From Arsenophonus nasoniae DSM 15247 (lineage in GTDB: Bacteria > Pseudomonadota > Gammaproteobacteria > Enterobacterales > Enterobacteriaceae), in contig NZ_AUCC01000003.1 of the NCBI RefSeq assembly GCF_000429565.1, positions 1 through 64,000 of the forward strand: a stretch of DNA of 64,000 nucleotides, in the 5' to 3' direction. The stretch's first letter is position 1. Every line of letters begins with the position of its first letter. The notes beneath the pieces were generated by a model, which saw nothing but the letters and a program-made list of their open reading frames with translations, had not been told where the DNA came from and did not search any database. Below are positions 15,962-23,451 of this stretch, in pieces. Both the position numbers and the translations under genes were made by a program.

Positions 15962-18433
15962 CTAGTTTAAATGGAATACTTTATTCATTTTGTTTTTTAA
16001 TTTGTTTGTTTTTGCTTCAAGCTTGTCTACTGCTACATTTATTTCTTGCAGAAATTCTCTTTTTATATGATGTTTAGAGAACTTTACATCCTGTAGGTTC
16101 GACTCAGTAAAATCTGTTCTTGTTAAATTTGCTTTACTGAACTTGGCTTTTTGACAGTTAGCCTTGGTTAAATCTGCATCAGTTAGATCGGCATTTTTTA
16201 AGATAGCGTTTATTAAAGTTGCATTAATGAATTTGGCTTTTTGACAGTTAGCGTTGGTTAAATCCGCATCGGTAATATCTGCCTTTTGTAAGTTGGAGTT
16301 TATTAAAATTGCATCTATGAGATTTGTTTTTTGTAATGAGATCGCTTTTGCTAAATCGGTTTTAGTGATATTTGTTTGTTGTAATAAGCTTACTGCTGAA
16401 TTTATATCGGTAGGATTTGTTTTTTGTAATAAAGTAGTGGCTGCTGATTTTGCTCTTATCAGATTGGCATTAGTAAGCGTTATGTTTTTTAAATCAAGGT
16501 TATCTCTTTTGTGTAATAAGATAGCTGCGGCTAAATATACTTCAATCGCATCTGTTTTTTGGGATAAGTTTGCTGTGATGTTCTCTTTAGTGATCTTGAG
16601 TTCGTCAATATTTATTTTTTGTAATGAAATAGCCGCTGCTAGCCTTGCTTCAGATAATTTTTCTTTAGGAATAACTATTCCTTGTAAATACATACCCGCT
16701 GTCAAATCTGCTTCTGTTAAATTAGCATCAGTGATATTTGTCTCTTGTAAGATAGCACCAGTTAAACATGTATTTGCTAATTGAGCATTTTTTAAGCTAG
16801 CTTGATATAAATTAGCAAAACTTAAATTGGCATTGTCAAGTACTGCTTCTGATAGGTTTGCTTTTTCCAGGACTGCGCCTACTAGCTCGGCATTATTAAG
16901 CTTTGCTTCAATTAGAATGGTTTTACTTAGATCTGCATTTTTTAAATTTGCATATTTCAGATTTGCCTGGTGAAGGTTTGCATTTGTCAATTTTACGCCT
17001 TGCATATTTGTTGAAAATAATTTTGCTCCGCTTAAATCGGCATCCGTCAAATCTGATAATATGAAATAGGAACTGGAAAAATCAGCGTTATTTAATTTTG
17101 TATTTTGCAGTTTTGCATCAGATAAATCAGAGGTAATTATTTTTGTGTGACTTAAATCAGCTTTAGTAAATATTGATTTTTGAAAAAAAGACCCTTTTAT
17201 GTTTGCTTTGCTTAATAAAGCGTTACTGAAATTGACACTGTCACAGTCAGATTTGAAAATATTTGCTTGACGTAAATCGGCTTTAATAAGTGTTGCTCCT
17301 TGCATCTGAATAGAGGATAGATTCGCCTTATTTAACAATGCAGAATCTAAACGGGCAAACTTTAATGTCGTCACTTTAATTTCTTCGTTGGGCATTTTTA
17401 ATTTAGCTAATTTAGCTTCAGTTAAATTTGCTTTAATAAGTGTTGCGTGATCAAAATTAGCACCCGCTATGGTGGCTCTTACTAACAATGCTGAATCTAA
17501 TTTTGCATAATTAAATGTTGTGTTTTGAATTGTTGCATCGATTAGATTAGCGTTAGTAAGCGTTGCATGATCAAAATTAGCGCCAAATAGGGTGACTCTT
17601 TCTAACAATGCTGAATTTAATGTTGCATGATTGAATGTATTCGTTTTAATTTCGCCGTCAGATAGTTGTAAGTTAATAATTTTTGTGTCAGTCAGCTTTG
17701 CGCAATTAAGTGTTGCGTGATCAAAATTAGCGCCAGCTATCGAGGCTCTTTCTAACGATACTGAATCTAATTTTGCATAATTGAATGTTGTTTTTTCAAT
17801 TTTTGCGCCGTTTAAATTTGCTTCTATTAATTTTGCATGATCAAATGTTGTATTGATAATATCTGTGTTTTGCAAATTAGCTGCGGATAAGTCTGTTCCA
17901 TTGAAATTTACATTCGACAAATAAGCACCCGCTAAATTAATTCCGTCTAAAATTCTGGCGGATAGATCGGTATTTAATAAATAAATCCTTCCTTTCTTGA
18001 TGTATATATTTGGATCAATCCGGTTATTTAATAACATTACGGTAGCGGTCGTTTTAAATGCATGCTTATCGATTTCTGAAGTAAAATGTTCTCCTGTTGG
18101 TCCTTCAACGCAAACAGATAGCTTATCTGAATGATATTCTGAGGGTTTAGTGGTTACCATACAACCGTTAAAATTGAATTTGATTTCTTCAGGAATATGA
18201 TAGCAATTTGAATTAGCAATTTTTTTTTCCAGCGCGTTGGTCATTGTTTGCATTAAATTATCATATTGCTTAGATAATTTTCTTTCTACGCCGCCTAAAG
18301 TAAAAAAGTTTATGATATGTTCAAGTAATCCTTTTGGAGATGTCGCTAATACTTTTCCTTCTATGCTATTGCTATTTATTGCGTAATTAGCAAACATTGA
18401 ACAACGATTGGTATCCATATTTATATATGCCAT
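15962..18433 (-). CDS. PipB/PipB2-like type III effector with expanded pentapeptide repeats
   Basis: An 823-residue protein. Residues about 30-130 match the N-terminal domain of Salmonella PipB and PipB2: LLEHIINFFTLGGV here against LEYIINFFTCGGI there, followed by the same R..QY..L..TM...L pattern. That part contains the SPI-2-type translocation signal. Residues about 155-590 and 700-790 are pentapeptide repeats (A(N/D)LXX), which fold as a right-handed quadrilateral helix. Between them, residues about 590-700 are degenerate, with a recurring LLQKTN theme. The last 30 residues form a Lys-rich coiled coil; the LFNEF motif of PipB2 is absent. PipB2 is about 350 residues long, so the repeat region is more than doubled. 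Translocation into host cells is inferred. Confidence 0.8.
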   Translation of the reverse strand: MAYINMDTNRCSMFANYAINSNSIEGKVLATSPKGLLEHIINFFTLGGVERKLSKQYDNLMQTMTNALEKKIANSNCYHIPEEIKFNFNGCMVTTKPSEYHSDKLSVCVEGPTGEHFTSEIDKHAFKTTATVMLLNNRIDPNIYIKKGRIYLLNTDLSARILDGINLAGAYLSNVNFNGTDLSAANLQNTDIINTTFDHAKLIEANLNGAKIEKTTFNYAKLDSVSLERASIAGANFDHATLNCAKLTDTKIINLQLSDGEIKTNTFNHATLNSALLERVTLFGANFDHATLTNANLIDATIQNTTFNYAKLDSALLVRATIAGANFDHATLIKANLTEAKLAKLKMPNEEIKVTTLKFARLDSALLNKANLSSIQMQGATLIKADLRQANIFKSDCDSVNFSNALLSKANIKGSFFQKSIFTKADLSHTKIITSDLSDAKLQNTKLNNADFSSSYFILSDLTDADLSGAKLFSTNMQGVKLTNANLHQANLKYANLKNADLSKTILIEAKLNNAELVGAVLEKANLSEAVLDNANLSFANLYQASLKNAQLANTCLTGAILQETNITDANLTEADLTAGMYLQGIVIPKEKLSEARLAAAISLQKINIDELKITKENITANLSQKTDAIEVYLAAAILLHKRDNLDLKNITLTNANLIRAKSAATTLLQKTNPTDINSAVSLLQQTNITKTDLAKAISLQKTNLIDAILINSNLQKADITDADLTNANCQKAKFINATLINAILKNADLTDADLTKANCQKAKFSKANLTRTDFTESNLQDVKFSKHHIKREFLQEINVAVDKLEAKTNKLKNKMNKVFHLN

Positions 18434-19006
18434 ATTTTCTATTTCCCTAATAGTGTCGAATTTAAAATAAACGCGATTGGCGTATTTTGATTAACAGTGT
18501 TAACACAATAAATATATTTAATATTACTGAATATGTTATTAGTATTGATATATAACCAGATATATTGAATTTATACTATATAATTTTTCTAATGTTTTCT
18601 TTAAATTCAACATGATGATTTTAAAAAATAATTTATATTAATTTAGTTAAATAAATTAAGTTATGTTCTTTATTAAGATGGTTATTTGTTATCAAAGTAA
18701 GAAGCGGAAATTTTATATTATTCATGTTTGTTTTCTTGATATTATCTAATATTAATTATAATAATCTATTATCCATAGTTAAATTTCATAAGTAGGTTTT
18801 TGTAGATTTCCTAATATTATAATATGTTAGTTTATATTTTATTCATAACTTGCTGTTAACTTTTGAATATAAATTTATCAATAAATTATTATTGTTCAGT
18901 TATTATCCTTCGATTTAAACTGAAATAATTAATTAACAAATTACTCACGGAAAACCATTAAATTGGTTGATTTTGTTTATAAAACAAGCATATGATTTAT
19001 AAAGAC
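18434..19006. other. AT-rich spacer between the effector gene and ileX
   Basis: About 570 bases, extremely AT-rich, without a coding frame I would trust. It includes the effector leader (AGGGAAA 10 bases before its ATG). A regulatory region for a horizontally acquired gene is a plausible reading, but no specific operator is seen. Confidence 0.4.
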
Positions 19007-19035
19007 TAGACCGGCGCAAAAACAGCTCGTATAAT
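19007..19035 (+). promoter_or_regulatory. ileX promoter
   Basis: TATAAT at 19030-19035 lies 12 bases before the tRNA, with TAGACC (four of six matches to TTGACA) 17 bases upstream. Confidence 0.6.
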
Positions 19036-19047
19036 GCATCCCACTTA

Positions 19048-19123
19048 GGCCCCTTGGCTCAGTGGTTAGAGCAGGCGACTCATAATCGCTTGGTCGCTGG
19101 TTCAAATCCAGCAGGGGCCACCA
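19048..19123 (+). tRNA. ileX: tRNA-Ile2 (anticodon CAU, lysidine type)
   Basis: A 76-base cloverleaf nearly identical to E. coli ileX/ileY: GGCCCCU / AGGGGCC acceptor stem, CAU in the anticodon loop at 19081-19083, GGTTCAAATCC T-arm and an encoded CCA. Such CAU tRNAs are converted by TilS to read AUA. The bases from 19078 on also form the left attachment site, so the 3' half of the present gene came with the prophage. Vicinity to rpoD (now split by the prophage) matches the E. coli map. Confidence 0.95.
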
Positions 19124-19128
19124 AATTT
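19078..19128. repeat. attL, 51-bp direct repeat in the 3' half of ileX
   Basis: Identical over 51 bases to 48257-48307. It runs from the anticodon loop through the encoded CCA to the following AAATTT. The tRNA stays complete at this end. Confidence 0.95.
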
Positions 19129-19149
19129 TACCTGTTAAATCAATACATT

Positions 19150-19180
19150 AAGCCATTTTTTAGCAAGTGGCTTTTTTGTT
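19150..19180 (+). terminator. phage-supplied terminator for ileX
   Basis: Stem AAGCCA / TGGCTT with a 12-base loop and a T6 run, 26 bases past the tRNA. The tRNA's original terminator lies beyond attR at 48329-48355. Confidence 0.7.
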
Positions 19181-19422
19181 TCTAGATGCCATTGCCCCCT
19201 TTTTGTCCCCTGAGTTTTTTACTGACCGCTAATTATTTAGTGACATGTCACAGTTAATTATATTTTTTTAAAAATATGTCACTCTAATTTTTCCAAATAT
19301 TTTTGTAATTCATTTCAGTTTTTTATTTTATCTCAATCAGCTTGACTACTGGTTTTGTAAAATTATACAGCTAATTCTGCGATCCAATCAAACCCACGTA
19401 AAATAGAAATTTTCTTTATATT

Positions 19423-19620
19423 TCAGTGCATTGATTTTCTAATGCGATCCAACTCGTAATCTAAAAACTGTAATTTACTGAAAATCTTTTCACACATTTC
19501 AGTTTGAAGTTTTATCAAAGACTCTAGGCGTGGTGGGTTCAGGCGATAGGTTTTGTCCCACTTAAAAACTGAAATAATTTTTAGATCCAAATTGTGCAGG
19601 CGGGTGCGGTGTAGCGGATT
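19423..19620 (-). pseudogene. 5'-truncated small phage gene
   Basis: A 65-codon open frame with no usable start: it is closed by a stop at 19621, next to the transposon-like remnant. The product would be helical and basic (KWDKTYRLNPPRLESL, then a helix ending in DYELDRIRKSMH), which reads like a genuine protein rather than chance. It is probably a small prophage gene that lost its 5' end to an insertion. No family recognised. Confidence 0.4.
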
Positions 19621-19650
19621 TTACGTGGTAGTAACTTTTATTTCGTGGGG

Positions 19651-19694
19651 TGTCAGTACCAAAGTAAATGTGACCCATATTGCTGGAGTAAAAT
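19651..19694. mobile_element. possible IS21-family terminal remnant
   Basis: The stretch starts TGTCAGTACC and contains ATGTGACCCATATT, similar to the TGT-starting ends of IS21-type elements, and the tandem repeats that follow recall their multiple terminal repeats. No istA or istB is present. Assigned by motif only. Confidence 0.3.
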
Positions 19695-19763
19695 TGATCT
19701 CCATCGATGTTATTAACTGATCTCGATGGATGTTATTCGGTGATCTCCATGCATGGTAATATG
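19695..19763. repeat. three tandem 23-bp repeats
   Basis: Copies start at 19695, 19718 and 19741 with the shared pattern TGATCTCSATSSATGKTAWT. They lie between the truncated small gene and the end of the late operon. Confidence 0.75.
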
Positions 19764-19846
19764 CATCATTCCCTTTATGGCATTTTATGAGGGTGGTGTC
19801 GCTTAAATTGGTAGAGTGGATCAGTTTTGCATGATCGGTGATAGTA

Positions 19847-19870
19847 TAAAAAAGCCCACACTGGGTGGGC
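19847..19870 (-). terminator. terminator of the prophage late operon
   Basis: On the minus strand GCCCAC-CCAGT-GTGGGC is followed by TTTTTTATAC, 19 bases past the hub-spike stop codon. Confidence 0.85.
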
Positions 19871-19888
19871 AAAAGCTGAACGATAACG

Positions 19889-21565
19889 TTACTGACTAAT
19901 AACGGGCGAGTACTTCTCTTTTAAATTGTCTGACTTACTGCCAGCGCTTTTGATTGATGATGCGTTAAGGGGTGCGCCCGTGTTGTTATGAGTGTGTGCG
20001 GCTGTTAGCTCGGCAAGCTCTTTAACGACTGCTAATGTCTCTAACATCAATTGGGCAACGTTGATTTGTTGACTACCTATCCAAACCACAGGCGCGATAA
20101 TGTGTTGTTGTGCACCGGCAATACTTTGCTTAATCTGTCCGACTTTCTCTATGAGCTTTTGACCAATTTCTATTGTTGAGTTTTGTCCAACATTAACCGT
20201 CATATCTTTTTCAATGCTGGCGACATAGTTTTTTGATGTTGCTATTGCGTAATCACCCTCAGACAAATGTTGGATTGCACCCGCTAATAGTTTTCTCATA
20301 CCGAATACGGTCAAGGTATCCGTCGCTTGTACCGTCGTTTCCCTTGAAACTAATGTCCGCTGTTCTTTATCCGCGTTGATGGTGCGTAACATAGAGCATT
20401 CATTAATGCTTTGGTCTGTTTCACGATGCCAGCTACCATCGACCGTCACGCGCTGAAAAACTTCTTGGCGTTGCTGCTGTAATTGCTCCCCAGGTTGTAT
20501 ATCCGGCAGGGTATTATGTTGGCTGAGGGTTTGACGAATAAAGGGCTTATCCGGCCTACCCCCTTCAAACGCAATTTCGACTATGGTTCCTTCGGGGGGG
20601 AACTGGAACAGACCACTTTCACTACCTGCCATGGGCAAAGGTAACGGTACGGCTTTGTATGTTGGTGCGGCGGATCCGTTACCATCACTATCGAGCAGTT
20701 GCACATCAACCGCATATTTAGGTCTGAACGGGTCGGATATATCCCCTGCGCTGACGGATTCACTCGGTGACTCAATTCGGGCGAATTGGGGTAAATGTAG
20801 ACCCGCTGATAATTCAGGGTACGCTTTATCAATCTGGTTGTGTATTGGGCTTTTGTCTTCTGCTTTACCTGTCAGCGGATTGATTGTCGTCCAGTACAGG
20901 GTAATATCTTCATTTTCAAGCTGAATTTTGTTAACACGTTTACCGTTTACCACGGTTCCAGCCCGTAAAGCAGGGATTAATGGAAATGTCGCGCTATTTC
21001 CTGCGGACTGTTTTTTTGAAAATGGCGCTGGGACTTCATGATTGTCATTTTTAAACATGGAGTCCGCCCAACTGCCGACAAAGACTTTACCGTCGGGCAT
21101 TTGATACCAGACATAATCATCAATGCTAAACACTGCCCCAAGATGAGTGAGTAACTGAAAGCCAGTCCCATTATGTGTGAAGTGGGGGATTGGCGTATGA
21201 CTATATTTTGCCTCGGGTAGAATGAACGTCAGTCCGCTATTTTCCTGTAAATAATCGATAATTGTTTTTAATGTGGGGTGCTGAAATGAACACGGCCACA
21301 TTTTATCAAATAGCCCCACCAATTCACGGACGAACAGTTTTTGAAAACCGTTATCGGTGGGTTGAGTGCGTTCGACATAGCCCATGAAATAGCGATAGAG
21401 CGAATTGGTGTAACCGGTGTCAAATCGTACTAATTTACCGGTGTAATCGGTGTTAGTTTCTACCGTCAAAAAACCCCGTCCGCAAGCGGATAACTCCAGC
21501 ATGATTTTGGCATCAACAAGGTGCACTTCATCATGCGATAAATAGCAACGACTAATCGGTTTCAT
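19889..21565 (-). CDS. baseplate hub-spike protein (gpD/VgrG-like)
   Basis: A 558-residue protein that joins a hub domain (T4 gp27/P2 gpD fold, residues about 1-270) to an OB fold and a spike-like beta region (about 280-500), in the manner of VgrG. The C-terminus has a HTHNN motif and short polar repeats, the usual tip signature of contractile-tail spikes. It should pierce the outer membrane during injection. The ATG at 21565 overlaps the stop of the preceding gene by four bases (ATGA). It is the last gene of the late operon and precedes its terminator. Confidence 0.82.
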   Translation of the reverse strand: MKPISRCYLSHDEVHLVDAKIMLELSACGRGFLTVETNTDYTGKLVRFDTGYTNSLYRYFMGYVERTQPTDNGFQKLFVRELVGLFDKMWPCSFQHPTLKTIIDYLQENSGLTFILPEAKYSHTPIPHFTHNGTGFQLLTHLGAVFSIDDYVWYQMPDGKVFVGSWADSMFKNDNHEVPAPFSKKQSAGNSATFPLIPALRAGTVVNGKRVNKIQLENEDITLYWTTINPLTGKAEDKSPIHNQIDKAYPELSAGLHLPQFARIESPSESVSAGDISDPFRPKYAVDVQLLDSDGNGSAAPTYKAVPLPLPMAGSESGLFQFPPEGTIVEIAFEGGRPDKPFIRQTLSQHNTLPDIQPGEQLQQQRQEVFQRVTVDGSWHRETDQSINECSMLRTINADKEQRTLVSRETTVQATDTLTVFGMRKLLAGAIQHLSEGDYAIATSKNYVASIEKDMTVNVGQNSTIEIGQKLIEKVGQIKQSIAGAQQHIIAPVVWIGSQQINVAQLMLETLAVVKELAELTAAHTHNNTGAPLNASSIKSAGSKSDNLKEKYSPVISQ

Positions 21566-22122
21566 GGATTCCCCCAATCATCAATGGGTTTTAACACCGT
21601 TCGTTCAAACCAGTTCAGTTCATCTTTTTCTTCTTTTGACGGGGTGGTAGGGGCTTTGGGGTTGCCTGTTTGCTTTTTGGCCTGTACTTTTCCTGCCGCG
21701 ATAGCGTCTTTTTTCTCAGAAACCGATAAATGCTCTCTTAATGTAAAGGTGATTTGCCAGGCCATTTGCCCGTCGATTTCCGATGCGTCAATATTTCCGG
21801 TAAAGGTGGCGATACGAAAATTAATCGCTTTGGCGGTATGGTTAGCCACCCTGTAGCGTTTAAGTTTACCCTCTTCTTTGGCTTCCGCTAAAGCAAATAG
21901 CCTTGTGAGCACTTTCGGGTCAGTAAAGTTAATCACGCCCGTAACGCGCAGCTCTTTCGGTTTGATACCTTGCTCGGCCACTGCCGTACTGGATGTTTGA
22001 CCGGATTGGTCTTTATCCTGAAATTGTACCGACGGATTAACTTTGATGTTCTTTAACGGGATGGCTTCGCCATCAAGCGCCAGAGTAATGGTTGTCGGTT
22101 TCGGGTCGTGTGATGAGGTCAT
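21562..22122 (-). CDS. baseplate complex protein of HP1-like phages
   Basis: A 186-residue, mostly beta protein (ITLALDGEAIPLKNIKVNPS; then ITFTLREHLSV) with a charged, Pro/Thr-rich tail. Its place, between a conserved late protein and the hub-spike gene, and its general pattern agree with the small baseplate/tail-tip protein of the HP1/K139 group. The detailed role is not known to me. The start overlaps the end of the upstream gene by about 50 bases, and the stop overlaps the next start, so it is tightly coupled. Confidence 0.6.
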   Translation of the reverse strand: MTSSHDPKPTTITLALDGEAIPLKNIKVNPSVQFQDKDQSGQTSSTAVAEQGIKPKELRVTGVINFTDPKVLTRLFALAEAKEEGKLKRYRVANHTAKAINFRIATFTGNIDASEIDGQMAWQITFTLREHLSVSEKKDAIAAGKVQAKKQTGNPKAPTTPSKEEKDELNWFERTVLKPIDDWGNP

Positions 22123-22834
22123 GTAGCATTTCCTTTAATGGTGCCAGTTCACTCCCTGCGAATAGCGTTGCTAATGTAAAAATGGCATCCGGTTCAGGGA
22201 TGTCTTTTTGCAGTTGTTCTGCTAAATAATCCCCCGTCCCTGTGCCGATAAAACGCCAGATTACCATCGATTGGCCAAGTAGCTCGGTGATTTTGCCATC
22301 AATCGCGTTTAAAACACTTTCGCGGTTGATTTTAAATCGGGTCAACGCCGATTTTATGGTATCAATACCGCTTGTGCTCCCTGCGTTATTTTTAGACTGC
22401 GCTATCAATTGCGCGTTTATTGTGGCGCGGCTACTGGATGTTGATAATGTTTGCGGTTTTGGTAAACCGCCAAAAGGTAAAGCCGGTAACTGCATTTTAG
22501 TAATTTGCAGTGATTGGGCGGTTTTGGCCATGCGTTCAACCTGTGAAAAAACGGGCAAAGGGAAAACGGTCGAAAACGCCTGCAACAGCCCCATAAATTC
22601 AGTTTGGGTTTTAGCGCAGACCATCATCACAACAACGTTGATTTCCTCAGCCCCCCTTAATTTCTTAGCCAGGTGTAGAATCGCATTGGGCGGGCTTAAA
22701 TAACTGCCTGTTGCCGTTTTTTGCCCTAATCCATACACAAACGGGTGAGCGGACACCATCGAGCAGGTTAATTCCGACAGGGTCGGCGACATTTTCAGGA
22801 TTTGTTTACGCCAATAACAACGATGCTCTGTCAT
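22073..22834 (-). CDS. conserved late phage protein of unknown function
   Basis: A 253-residue protein. The ATG at 22834 overlaps the tail-fibre-assembly stop (ATGA) and is preferred to an ATG six codons upstream. It has a central helical part with a few Gly/Pro-rich stretches (LPALPFGGLPKPQ) and a Ser-rich linker. No motif that I recognise. In HP1-like phages a protein of this size sits at the same place, between the fibre genes and the baseplate complex gene, so a role in tail or baseplate assembly is likely. Confidence 0.6.
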   Translation of the reverse strand: MTEHRCYWRKQILKMSPTLSELTCSMVSAHPFVYGLGQKTATGSYLSPPNAILHLAKKLRGAEEINVVVMMVCAKTQTEFMGLLQAFSTVFPLPVFSQVERMAKTAQSLQITKMQLPALPFGGLPKPQTLSTSSSRATINAQLIAQSKNNAGSTSGIDTIKSALTRFKINRESVLNAIDGKITELLGQSMVIWRFIGTGTGDYLAEQLQKDIPEPDAIFTLATLFAGSELAPLKEMLHDLITRPETDNHYSGA

Positions 22835-23451
22835 TGCGGTTTCTCTGGCCAATCAATATCCGGTGCGATTGAGGTGTCGATATCATTGAGTTTAACACTA
22901 TAAATTTCCCACTCGCGCAATGTTGACGCATCGATATCATTACCCATCCCCAGCCTGACTTTTCGCTCTAATGGATTGATGATTTGTTCCGCTTCATTAA
23001 TCAATTGTAACTTTTTCTCATTCGCTGTATTGATTTGGGCGGCTTTCACTGCCTGATTATCCGTGACCCATTTTTTGCCATCCCATTTATCAAACTGCGT
23101 CTTAGGCACTAACAAGGTGAAGCCGGTTTTTATTTCGCCGAGATAATCAACGGTATAGGCATATTGAGTGGTGGTATCAAATACCGTTTTGCCTCGGTGG
23201 TCAGGAACATATAGCCACTGTTTGCCATCAAGACTCCGAATAATGGCGATTTCGTCACTATTCGGTATTTCTGGCGCATCCGTATAAGAACATTCTCCCA
23301 CGCTGAGACCATCATGCAAAAATTCCATTGTCGCACCGATATATTCATGGGGTGCGTCCTTCATGCAAATAAACGTTTTTATCCAGCCTCGGTTTTTCGC
23401 AAAACCGTTTTCACCAATTTCGGTGGTTTTTATGTCTACACTGTATTTCAT
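22831..23451 (-). CDS. tail fibre assembly chaperone
   Basis: Caudovirales tail-fibre-assembly (TAP/gpG-like) protein of 206 residues, which folds or trimerises the fibre encoded just upstream. The C-terminal half has the family hallmarks: FDKWDGKKWVTD followed by an Ala/Lys-rich helix and LNDIDTSIAPDIDWPEKPQ at the very end. Start and stop touch the neighbouring genes, so it is co-translated with the fibre gene. Confidence 0.88.
   Translation of the reverse strand: MKYSVDIKTTEIGENGFAKNRGWIKTFICMKDAPHEYIGATMEFLHDGLSVGECSYTDAPEIPNSDEIAIIRSLDGKQWLYVPDHRGKTVFDTTTQYAYTVDYLGEIKTGFTLLVPKTQFDKWDGKKWVTDNQAVKAAQINTANEKKLQLINEAEQIINPLERKVRLGMGNDIDASTLREWEIYSVKLNDIDTSIAPDIDWPEKPQ

Noticed and set aside
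16254..16784. Long plus-strand frame opposite the PipB2-like gene
   Set aside because: Shadow of the pentapeptide periodicity on the complementary strand; no start signal.
19621..19872. Minus-strand 83-codon frame at the end of the late operon
   Set aside because: Runs through the operon terminator, the three tandem repeats and the IS-like end; not a plausible gene.
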